From contig NZ_MVIH01000027.1 in assembly GCF_002086695.1 (NCBI RefSeq), positions 1 to 36,161 of the forward strand: 36,161 nt of DNA. Reading direction: 5' to 3'. This DNA comes from Mycolicibacterium rhodesiae (GTDB taxonomy: Bacteria > Actinomycetota > Actinomycetes > Mycobacteriales > Mycobacteriaceae). The position numbers were made by a program, and so were the translations under genes. The notes beneath the pieces were generated by a model. The model worked only from the letters and a program-made list of their open reading frames with translations, was not told the origin of the DNA and made no database searches. Numbering within the stretch: position 1 is the stretch's first letter; each line of letters opens with the position of its first letter. Below are positions 25,335 to 32,189 of this stretch, in pieces.

Positions 25335-26528
25335 ATGGAACACACTGGGCCGCTGCGCGGTATTCGGGTTCTGGAGTTGTCGCTGGCGCTGACCGGTCCC
25401 TACATCGGTGCGCTGTTCGCCGACCAAGGTGCCGACGTGGTGAAGGTGGAACGTCCCGACATCGGCGACATCCTGCGCTGGATCGGCCCGAGTGTGAACG
25501 GGTTGAGTGCCGTCTTCCGGGTCTGCAACCGCGGGAAGAAGTCGATAGCGGTGGATGTCCGAACCGACGCGGGACGGGAGATCGCGCTCGAGTTGGCGAC
25601 GCAGGCCGACGTGGTGATCCAGAACTTCCGTCCCGGCGTGGCCAACCGGCTCGGTCTCGGGTATGCCGACGTGGTCGCAATCAATCCCGAGGTCGTCTAC
25701 GTCTCGCTGACCGGTTTCGGTGAGGTCGGGCCGTATCGGGACCGCAGCGCCTACGACACGGTGATTCAGGCCTACGGCGGTGTGGCGTCCAGCCAGGCCG
25801 CACCCGACGTCGGGGAGCCGATCTTCTTACAGCAGGTGCTGGCCGACAAGGTCACCGCGTTGTATGCCAGCCAAGCCGTCACCGCCGCGCTGTTCGCCCG
25901 AGCGACGGGGCGCGGCGGACAACATGTGCACGTCTCGATGGTGGATGCAGTGGTGTCCTTCTTGTGGACCGATGCGGCAGGCAACGAGGTCCTGCTCGAC
26001 TCGGACAACTCGCAGCCGTCGAGTTTCACATCGGGATTCAAGCCGTTTCGCTTCACCGATGGATGGGGCGTGGTGACCCCGATCTCGGATTCCGACTTCA
26101 CCGGCATGTGTCGCGCGCTGGACGCGCCCGGCGCTGACGACCCGCGATTGCAGACCGCCGAACTGCGAAACCAGCACCGGCCGTTGATGGCCGAGGTGAT
26201 GGCAGCGTGTTATGCCGGCGCGGAAAAGCTCTCGGTGCACGAAGCGACGGAGAGATTCGAAGCCGCCGACGTACCGTACGCGATGATCGTGCCGCCCGAC
26301 GAACTGCCCGACGATCCGCACGCCATCGCGATGGGGCTGTTCGAGGAACGCGACGACCCGGTGGTGGGGCGGGTCCGAATCCCGCGGCATCCCGCCCTCT
26401 TCGACGGCACTCCGGCTCGATTGGCCGGTCCGGCACCGAAATTGGGCGAGCACACCGAGGAGATACTCACCCAGATGGGCCGCGTGGGTCAGGGGTCCGG
26501 CTTGAGGGAATCGGGGGTCATCGCGTGA
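25335..26528 (+). CDS. Class III CoA-transferase (CaiB/BaiF family)
   Basis: A 397-residue family III CoA-transferase or acyl-CoA racemase. The N-terminal LRGIRVLELSLALTGPYIG (7-25), DVVKVERP and NRGKKSIAVD segments are hallmarks. D141 in SAYDTVIQAYGG lies where family members carry the catalytic Asp. It would transfer CoA to a pathway acid, or racemise an acyl-CoA, in the cytoplasm. ATG 25335 is chosen over the upstream open frame because homology starts there and AGAGGG (25324-25329) lies upstream. It follows paralog B after 43 bases and probably ends the cluster. The convergent methyltransferase gene stops 10 bases away. Confidence 0.88.
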   Translation: MEHTGPLRGIRVLELSLALTGPYIGALFADQGADVVKVERPDIGDILRWIGPSVNGLSAVFRVCNRGKKSIAVDVRTDAGREIALELATQADVVIQNFRPGVANRLGLGYADVVAINPEVVYVSLTGFGEVGPYRDRSAYDTVIQAYGGVASSQAAPDVGEPIFLQQVLADKVTALYASQAVTAALFARATGRGGQHVHVSMVDAVVSFLWTDAAGNEVLLDSDNSQPSSFTSGFKPFRFTDGWGVVTPISDSDFTGMCRALDAPGADDPRLQTAELRNQHRPLMAEVMAACYAGAEKLSVHEATERFEAADVPYAMIVPPDELPDDPHAIAMGLFEERDDPVVGRVRIPRHPALFDGTPARLAGPAPKLGEHTEEILTQMGRVGQGSGLRESGVIA

Positions 26529-26538
26529 CGTCGGTCGT

Positions 26539-27627
26539 CTAGACCGCGACAGCCTCCAGAATGCTGATCGGGCCGACGGTGTCGACCACTCGCTCCAGCC
26601 GGAATCCCGCTCTCTCGAGCAACTGACCGTACTCGGCCGCGGTGCGCTCGCGCGCGTTGGCGACCACCAACATCTCGATGTCCACCCACTTGCCGTGGAA
26701 ATTTCGGTCATGGTCGGGAATGACGAACTCGATCAACAACACTCGTGCGCCCAGGCGAGCGGCAGTGCGGACACTCTGCAGAATGCGGACCGCATCGTCG
26801 TCGGGCCAGTCATGGATGACGTGCTTGAGCACGTAGGCGTCGGCGGCCTCGGGAGCTGATTCGAAGAACGATCCCGGATCGATCCTGGTGCGGTTTTCGA
26901 CCCCGTACTCGCGGAGCAGAGCAGGTGCGCCGGCTACCACCTCGGGTAGATCGAACAACACACCGTGGGCCTGCGGCGCCGATGCGAGGATGGCGGCGAG
27001 CAGCCTGCCGTGACCGCCACCGATGTCGGCGATCGTCGCGAAGCGGCTGAAGTCGTAGGCCGCGACGACAGCGGTGACCGAGGATTCCGACAGCCCCGTC
27101 ATGGCCTGGTTGAAGATCCCACCGAGCGCCGGCTCATCGGCGAGATAGTCAAAGATCGGCTTGCCGCGCAAAGCCGGAACCACGGCGGAGCCTGTCCGTA
27201 TTGCGTCCGCCACGTGACTCCAGTGCTCGCGGTGTTGTGCTGAGCCAACCCAGCGGGCCATGCCGGCCATCGAGACGGGGGAGTCGGTCCGCAACGTTTC
27301 GGCAAGGGCGGTGAGCTCGTAGCGCCCGTCGTTGCGGTGTCGGAACACACCGACACCGATGAGTGCCCGAAGCATCCGGCGCAGCGCGTCCTGGTCGACA
27401 TTCAGTCGCCGCGCCAGCTCCTCGCCGGTCGCAGGTCCGTTCGCCAACTCGTCGGCAATCCCGAGTTCCGCTGCAGCGGAGATCAATTGGGCAGTCCATG
27501 CTCCCATGATCAGTTCCATCATCGACGCCGCCGGAGGCGCTGCGCGCTGGTGCGTTCGGTACAGGACGTGACGGGCCCGTTCGATGACCCGCACGAGTTT
27601 CGTCGGTGGTGCTTTGGTGGACGTCAC
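26539..27627 (-). CDS. SAM-dependent O-methyltransferase
   Basis: A 362-residue class I methyltransferase of the plant-COMT/hydroxyneurosporene type, also represented in mycobacteria by Rv0567-like proteins. An N-terminal winged-helix dimerisation domain (about 35-115) precedes a Rossmann domain with DIGGGHG at 201-207 (SAM binding), FDLPEVV at 225-231, and LKHVIHDWPDDD (267-278), where a His (H272 by family pattern) is the likely catalytic base. It probably methylates a hydroxyl on a small aromatic or polyketide-like molecule. GTG 27627 has a GAAGGGA ribosome site about 9 bases upstream. Promoter elements TTGCTT/TACGGT lie across the neighbouring TetR operator, implying repression by that regulator. 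Confidence 0.87.
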   Translation of the reverse strand: MTSTKAPPTKLVRVIERARHVLYRTHQRAAPPAASMMELIMGAWTAQLISAAAELGIADELANGPATGEELARRLNVDQDALRRMLRALIGVGVFRHRNDGRYELTALAETLRTDSPVSMAGMARWVGSAQHREHWSHVADAIRTGSAVVPALRGKPIFDYLADEPALGGIFNQAMTGLSESSVTAVVAAYDFSRFATIADIGGGHGRLLAAILASAPQAHGVLFDLPEVVAGAPALLREYGVENRTRIDPGSFFESAPEAADAYVLKHVIHDWPDDDAVRILQSVRTAARLGARVLLIEFVIPDHDRNFHGKWVDIEMLVVANARERTAAEYGQLLERAGFRLERVVDTVGPISILEAVAV

Positions 27628-27672
27628 GGGACCATCCCTTCTCGGTGGCTCACGTAGTCGACAAGCGCCCGA

Positions 27673-27701
27673 ACCGTAACTCCGCTTCCCATTTAAAGCA
27701 A
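27673..27701 (-). promoter_or_regulatory. Predicted promoter of the O-methyltransferase gene
   Basis: On the minus strand TTGCTT (27701-27696) and TACGGT (27678-27673) are separated by exactly 17 bases, a good SigA-type arrangement. The transcript would start near 27666, leaving a leader of about 40 bases with a GAAGGGA ribosome site. The -35 overlaps the palindrome at 27698-27713. Confidence 0.5.
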
Positions 27702-27713
27702 GTGGAGACTTGC
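27698..27713. promoter_or_regulatory. Probable TetR operator (methyltransferase/tetR divergent region)
   Basis: GCAAGT-GGAG-ACTTGC is a perfect 6-bp inverted repeat with a 4-base centre, flanked by AT-rich sequence. It overlaps the -35 of the methyltransferase promoter and lies just upstream of the -10 of tetR, so one bound dimer could repress both directions. Confidence 0.62.
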
Positions 27714-27715
27714 AT

Positions 27716-27721
27716 TAAGAT
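27716..27721 (+). promoter_or_regulatory. Predicted leaderless -10 box of tetR
   Basis: TAAGAT (TANNNT) is 2 bases after the palindrome and 6 bases before GTG 27728. No Shine-Dalgarno is present, so a leaderless transcript starting at the GTG is predicted. Confidence 0.5.
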
Positions 27722-27727
27722 TCGGGT

Positions 27728-28294
27728 GTGCCGAAACGCATCGACGAAGATGGTCTGTTCCGAACGACGGTCGCGGTATTCGCCGAATCTGGCTACCGGG
27801 CCACCACGACACAGGAGATCGCGACGCGGGCGGGGGTCAATGAAGCGACTCTGTTCCGCCGCTACGGAGCCAAGGCGGATCTGATCAACGCGGCCCTGAC
27901 CCATGTGTTGGCGGATTCATCGTTCGCAACCGTGGTGGCCAGTGACGATGTGACAGCGGATCTCACCGCGCTGGTTCGGTCGTATGTCGAGACCGCGCAG
28001 CAGTATGGCGGTGCGGTCACGACCCTTCTTGCCGAGGTGCCCCGCAATCCCGAACTGCGCGAAGCGATTGCGGCGTTGATGCCCAATCTCGTCAACGCCG
28101 CCGGCGTGATCGCGGCGCATCAACGCGGCGGGCGACTCGCGGCGGGCGACCCCCTACACGCGTTGGTGGCGTTGATCGGACCCCTGTTGGTGTTCGGCCT
28201 CTGGGCGCGCACCGGGGCGACACCGGCGGTTCCCGATATCGACGCGGGCAGGGTGGTGGCTGCTTTCCTGGACGGGCACCGCGCCCGTGGCTAG
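27728..28294 (+). CDS. TetR-family transcriptional regulator
   Basis: A 188-residue TetR regulator. The helix-turn-helix lies in the first ~50 residues (FAESGYRATTTQEIATRAGV then NEATLFRRYGAKADL), and the rest is an all-helical ligand-binding domain. It is divergent from the O-methyltransferase gene across a 100-base gap containing a palindrome that overlaps both promoters, so it probably represses itself and the methyltransferase until a ligand binds. The GTG start is supported by the -10 box 6 bases upstream. Its TAG stop shares the CTAG tetramer with the stop of the convergent second tetR. Confidence 0.9.
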   Translation: MPKRIDEDGLFRTTVAVFAESGYRATTTQEIATRAGVNEATLFRRYGAKADLINAALTHVLADSSFATVVASDDVTADLTALVRSYVETAQQYGGAVTTLLAEVPRNPELREAIAALMPNLVNAAGVIAAHQRGGRLAAGDPLHALVALIGPLLVFGLWARTGATPAVPDIDAGRVVAAFLDGHRARG

Positions 28295-28932
28295 TCGATG
28301 TGGGTGGTCGGCAGGCCGAGCTCGTCCGCCGGCGCGCTGAGGTAGCGCTGCACGCTGGGGCCGATGAGGGTGACCACCTCGTCGGGGGTGAGCGTCGACA
28401 GCGGCGGCACCCGCATGACGTACCGCAGCATCGCCGTGCCGACGAGGCTCGTGGCGGCAAGCATCGCCCGGAGCCGCGCATCGTCGGCGCCGCCAAGTGC
28501 GTCGGTGACCGCGGTCATCACATAACTGTGCAAGAACTCCCGAAAAGCCTCGTGCGCATCACTGTTCGACGTTGCCGACTGCAACATCGACACCATGCTC
28601 GCAGCAGTGTCGGGTTGCTCCCAGATGGTCAGGTAGGCACGGACGATGCGGAACCCCAACCCGTCATCATCGCCGGCCGTCAGTTGGTCGGTGAAGAGTT
28701 CGGGGTCGAGAACCAGCTTCATCGACTCTCGGAAGAGTTCCGCCTTCGAACCGAACAGATACAACACCATCGACGGATCCACGTGGGCTTCGTCGGCGAT
28801 CGCGCGCAGCGTCGTCTTCTCGTAGCCGTGTTGAGCGAACTGGTTTTTGGCCGCGCGCATGACCACGTCCCGAGATACCGGTTCGCCGTGGCGTCTGCCG
28901 CGTCGCTTGTCCATCGCTGCACGTGAAGGCAT
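28291..28932 (-). CDS. TetR-family transcriptional regulator
   Basis: A 213-residue TetR regulator with a basic lead (MDKRRGRRHGE after residue 6), an HTH around 20-60 (FAQHGYEKTTLRAIADEAHV then DPSMVLYLFGSKAEL) and a helical C-terminal domain of the TetR_C type. The frame opens at ATG 28959, but that start would place the palindromic operator inside the coding region; ATG 28932 is preferred because TATCGT lies 5 bases upstream and the operator is then intergenic. It is divergent from the large membrane-repeat fusion gene and most likely controls it. The two tetR genes in this area are only distantly similar. Confidence 0.87.
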   Translation of the reverse strand: MPSRAAMDKRRGRRHGEPVSRDVVMRAAKNQFAQHGYEKTTLRAIADEAHVDPSMVLYLFGSKAELFRESMKLVLDPELFTDQLTAGDDDGLGFRIVRAYLTIWEQPDTAASMVSMLQSATSNSDAHEAFREFLHSYVMTAVTDALGGADDARLRAMLAATSLVGTAMLRYVMRVPPLSTLTPDEVVTLIGPSVQRYLSAPADELGLPTTHID

Positions 28933-28947
28933 GTCTGACGATATCAT

Positions 28948-28963
28948 TTCAATATCCATTGAA
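28948..28963. promoter_or_regulatory. Probable TetR operator upstream of the fusion gene
   Basis: TTCAAT-ATCC-ATTGAA is a perfect 6-bp inverted repeat with a 4-base centre in an AT-rich island. It overlaps the TTGAAT -35 of the fusion gene (28959-28964) and adjoins the TATCGT -10 of the divergent tetR. The same 6-4-6 layout is seen at the other tetR. Confidence 0.65.
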
Positions 28964-28987
28964 TTATTCCGGGCGATGGTCTACGCT
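28959..28987 (+). promoter_or_regulatory. Predicted leaderless promoter of the fusion gene
   Basis: TTGAAT (28959-28964) and TACGCT (28982-28987) are separated by exactly 17 bases. ATG 28994 follows 6 bases after the -10, with no Shine-Dalgarno, predicting a leaderless mRNA. The operator covers the -35. Confidence 0.58.
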
Positions 28988-28993
28988 CTGCTC

Positions 28994-31363
28994 ATGATTT
29001 CATCCGTCGTTGAAAAAAATCCGGAAGCTCTGCCGGGGCACGCGGCGGAGCGGGTACGAAGAGGCTCGGCGGCCGCGCGCGCGATGGGCATCGTCGTCGG
29101 CCTGTCCGTCGTCGTGGTGCTGTTGGCCATCGCATTCGCGCTACCGGCGGCCCGCAGCAAGCCACACGACTTACCAATCGGCGTGGCCGGTCCGCACGCC
29201 GGCCAGATCGCCGCCCTGCTGCAGCAGAACACTCCTGGATCGTTTCGCGTCACCACCTACTCCGACGAGGCGGCGTTGCGGGCCGCCATTCGTGGCCGCG
29301 ACGAGTACGGCGGCGTGACCCTCGGTCCTGCCGGCCCTGTCCTACTTACCGCCACCGGCGCCAGTCCTGCTGTGGCCCAGTCGCTTTCCCAGCTCGGCAA
29401 TCGGGTGTCGGCAGCGATCGCAGTCCCACTGCGGACCGAGGACCTTGCGCCTCCGACCGCCCAGGACCCGCGTGGAGCGGGGCTCATCGCCTCCGGTTTG
29501 CCCATCACGCTCGCGGGCCTACTACCGGCGATCCTGCTGGTGTTGCTGCTGCCGACCCAGATCTGGCTGAGAACCCTTGCACTGCTGATATTTTCAGCGA
29601 CCGCAGCGGTGGCGATCACCGCGGTCCTCTGGTGGGTCGTTGGTTCAGTGGATGGGAACGCCGGCGGTGTCGCCGCCGCTCTGATGCTGGGTTTGGCCGG
29701 TGCGGGTCTGGCCGTGCTGGGGTTGGGTACGTTGTTCGGACGCATCGGGCTGGGGCTTGGTTCAGCGTTGGCGCTGTTGCTGGGAAATCCGCTGTCAGGC
29801 CTGGCCAGTGCGCCGGAACTGCTGCCCCGGGGTTGGGGCGAGCTCGGCCAGTATCTTCCTCAGGGAGCGACGGCGACGCTGCTGCGTTCGACGGCATTCT
29901 TCAACGGGGCAGGAGGCGGCGCCGCGGTAGTGGTGTTGATCGCGTGGGCAGCCGCAGGCGCGGTTCTCATCGGGATCGCGTTTCTCCGGTCGGGGGCACA
30001 CCACAGCTCGAGCGCCCGGCCCTTCGGCGGCCCTCTTGTCTGGTTGGGTGCCGGCGCGATCACCGTCGGCATCGGCGCCGCTCTCGCGCAGGGGTCTGCG
30101 TCAGCGAGCGCCGACACCGGGCACAGCGGTAGGAGCGAGGCCGGCGCCGGTGCGAACACCGGACCAGCCTCACCCACCCGCCACGGCGATGCCGTCAAAG
30201 CCAACGCGCCGAAGGCAATTCCGCCAGCGGCCGGCGCCAATCGCAGGACTCCCGCCGGCTCGGCCGAGAGGAACCCAAGACCTCATGACGTACTGGGCTG
30301 GGTCCGGCGTGAGTTGCGCTACACCCTGTTCAACAAACCCCCGGTGATCGCGGCTGTTCAACATTCGCAAGATCCGGTCACCGGTGTCGTCACGGGTGAT
30401 CTCCACGGCACCAACGCATCTCGGAGCGGATTGACCTACGACGTCACCCAGCCTGACAACGCGGTGGTCCAGGTCCATCCCGACGGTACCTTCACCGTCA
30501 CTCCCGACGCGACCACCGCCCACCTTGGCGGGTCGGTGAGCTTCACCGTCACCGCCGACAACGGGAGCACATACCGGCTACCCGGCCTCCTGGGCCGTAT
30601 CCAATCGGTAATCCACTATTACGCACAACGATTCGGCATCAGTGGCCGCGACACGGCCACCGCAGAGGTGACCGTCGACGTCGCGTCCATCAACAAGGCG
30701 CCGACCATCAGTGGATATTCGGACGACACGTCCTCGATCGACGGCACCGTCGCCGGCCACATCGAGGCTGAGGATCCCAACCAGGACAGCCTGCACTTCA
30801 GCGGACCGGCGACGAGCGCACTCGGGGGAGCCGTCACCGTCAACACCGACGGTTCGTTCAGCTACGCGCCGACATTTCAGATACGCCACGCCGCAGCCGC
30901 TGACAATGCACCCGATACGGCAACCACCGACAGTTTCACGGTTACTGTCAGCGATGGCTATGGCGGTTCGACCACCCACACGATCACGGTGCCGGTGAGT
31001 GCCGTCAACGGAAACCCCAGCGGCGGTGCCATCACCGAGCTGGGCGTTGACGAGGTCATCGGTTCCGTCACCGGATCCGTCATCGGAGTCACCGACCCGG
31101 ATTCGGACCCGTTGAGTTACAGCGTGAATCCGACCACTGCCGGAGGCGGCGTCGTCGATGTGTACGGAGACGGTTCATTCACCTACAACCCGACGGCCGA
31201 GCAACGGCACCTCGCCGCGGCGTTGGGCGCCCCGTTCGCCGTGACCCACGACAGCTTCACCATTTCGGTCTCCGACGGTCACGGCGGCAGCACCGCGATC
31301 ACGGTTGTGGTCCCGGTGCCGCCCGAGGCGGACGAACCCCCGACCGGGGTCGCGGCTGGCTGA
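28994..31363 (+). CDS. Fusion: YhgE/ABC-2-like membrane domain plus extracellular VCBS/cadherin-like repeats
   Basis: A single 789-residue frame. Residues 1-335 resemble YhgE/Pip or ABC-2-type membrane proteins: helix 30-51, an extracytoplasmic domain 52-162, then helices near 163-188, 191-215, 223-247, 250-268 and 308-332. Residues 348-374 look like a mycobacterial signal peptide (LGAGAITVGIGAALAQG then SASASADT) but are internal, giving a seventh helix that would send the remainder outside. A Ser/Ala/Pro linker (375-430) and a GWVRRELRYTLFNKPP segment, common in front of mycobacterial Ig-like exported proteins, precede three repeats (about 450-525, 568-670, 672-775) marked by PDGTFTVTP, TDGSFSYAP, GDGSFTYNP and SDGYGGST/SDGHGGST. 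The N-terminal part likely moves or senses a lipid or drug; the repeats are adhesive or structural. Control by the divergent TetR is inferred. Confidence 0.85.
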   Translation: MISSVVEKNPEALPGHAAERVRRGSAAARAMGIVVGLSVVVVLLAIAFALPAARSKPHDLPIGVAGPHAGQIAALLQQNTPGSFRVTTYSDEAALRAAIRGRDEYGGVTLGPAGPVLLTATGASPAVAQSLSQLGNRVSAAIAVPLRTEDLAPPTAQDPRGAGLIASGLPITLAGLLPAILLVLLLPTQIWLRTLALLIFSATAAVAITAVLWWVVGSVDGNAGGVAAALMLGLAGAGLAVLGLGTLFGRIGLGLGSALALLLGNPLSGLASAPELLPRGWGELGQYLPQGATATLLRSTAFFNGAGGGAAVVVLIAWAAAGAVLIGIAFLRSGAHHSSSARPFGGPLVWLGAGAITVGIGAALAQGSASASADTGHSGRSEAGAGANTGPASPTRHGDAVKANAPKAIPPAAGANRRTPAGSAERNPRPHDVLGWVRRELRYTLFNKPPVIAAVQHSQDPVTGVVTGDLHGTNASRSGLTYDVTQPDNAVVQVHPDGTFTVTPDATTAHLGGSVSFTVTADNGSTYRLPGLLGRIQSVIHYYAQRFGISGRDTATAEVTVDVASINKAPTISGYSDDTSSIDGTVAGHIEAEDPNQDSLHFSGPATSALGGAVTVNTDGSFSYAPTFQIRHAAAADNAPDTATTDSFTVTVSDGYGGSTTHTITVPVSAVNGNPSGGAITELGVDEVIGSVTGSVIGVTDPDSDPLSYSVNPTTAGGGVVDVYGDGSFTYNPTAEQRHLAAALGAPFAVTHDSFTISVSDGHGGSTAITVVVPVPPEADEPPTGVAAG

Positions 31364-31384
31364 CGGCGGCGAATGTCGAGAACG

Positions 31385-31396
31385 GACACAGGTGTC
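31385..31396. repeat. Small palindrome upstream of the DUF4232-like gene
   Basis: GACAC-AG-GTGTC is a perfect 12-bp inverted repeat, 21 bases after the fusion gene stop. It may be an operator or part of a weak hairpin; neither is proven. Confidence 0.35.
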
Positions 31397-31407
31397 GAAT
31401 AAAGGAC

Positions 31408-31413
31408 TAGAGT
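31408..31413 (+). promoter_or_regulatory. Candidate -10 box for the DUF4232-like gene
   Basis: TAGAGT fits TANNNT and would give a leader of about 36 bases containing the GGAAGG ribosome site (31441-31446). No clear -35 is found. Confidence 0.33.
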
Positions 31414-31455
31414 TCGCTCGCCGGTCGAGAGTCTCGGCGACGGAAGGGCGGCTCG

Positions 31456-31974
31456 ATGACGACGAGGTACCTACCGAGCGCTGCCGGGGTGATGACTGCG
31501 CTCATGGCCATCGGCTCGGCAGCAGCGAGTCCCACCGCATCGGCCTTGCCCGCGTGCACACCCGGTGCGATCGGTCTGAGTACCAGCGCTCCCGCGTCAC
31601 CCGGGGATGCGACGCAGATCCACTTCGACGTGATCTTCACGAACATCTCGGCGCAATCGTGTGACGTGCAGGGTTATCCCGGCGTGCATCTCATTGGACC
31701 CGACGATCCGATGTGGGGTCCGGACTATCAGTTGCCGCAGCAGGCCGACGTTGCTGCGCCGGTCACGCTCCCACCGGGAGCCTCCGCCGGCAGCCGTCTG
31801 ACGTTCCTCCCGGACCCGAACGGCTGGGTGCCGGATACCATCGCGGTGACTCTGCCGAATGCGCCTGGTCGGATGGACGTTCCCTGGATTGCCGGGCGGG
31901 TCCCGGTTGCCCGACAGGACGCCGCGAGTCACCCCGGGACGTACATCGGACCGCTGCAACCGATGACCGCCTGA
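31456..31974 (+). CDS. Exported DUF4232-like protein
   Basis: A 172-residue protein. Residues 1-30 are a signal peptide with likely cleavage after ASA (30). The mature part has C34 near its start, then FTNISAQSCDVQGYPGVHLIG, which (split FTNISAQSC and DVQGYPGVHLIG) is the pattern of DUF4232 proteins, small exported beta-sandwich proteins frequent in mycobacteria and streptomycetes, with a probable disulfide. Function unknown. GGAAGG lies about 8 bases before ATG 31456. The stop forms a TGATG overlap with the ATG at 31974. Confidence 0.82.
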   Translation: MTTRYLPSAAGVMTALMAIGSAAASPTASALPACTPGAIGLSTSAPASPGDATQIHFDVIFTNISAQSCDVQGYPGVHLIGPDDPMWGPDYQLPQQADVAAPVTLPPGASAGSRLTFLPDPNGWVPDTIAVTLPNAPGRMDVPWIAGRVPVARQDAASHPGTYIGPLQPMTA

Positions 31975-32189
31975 TGGATAAGCGGGAGCTGGCGGCCGAG
32001 CTCAGCCATCCGGGCGCATGGAAACAGTCGACGGCGTCACCGAGGAGCATCTCAGTCGGCGCAGGCCGATTGCCCACGTTCCTCTCGGACCTGATAAGCG
32101 ACAGCAGGAGAGAAGGTGACCGCGTCAGCCAGTGTGCCGTCTCGTACGCCGCGCCCGGCGAGTCGCGTACGAAACCGCACGCTCGACGA
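31974..32189 (+). pseudogene. Possible remnant of a coupled downstream gene
   Basis: This 215-base gap has no convincing intact gene. An ATG at 31974 overlaps the preceding stop as TGATG, a coupling arrangement used elsewhere in the window, and opens MDKRELAAELSHPGA, which resembles the first residues of mycobacterial pyridoxamine-phosphate-oxidase-like proteins. After about 15 residues the resemblance is lost; the frame runs on to 32258, antisense to the end of the FAD oxidase gene. A truncated relic is possible, but chance similarity is not excluded. Confidence 0.25.
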
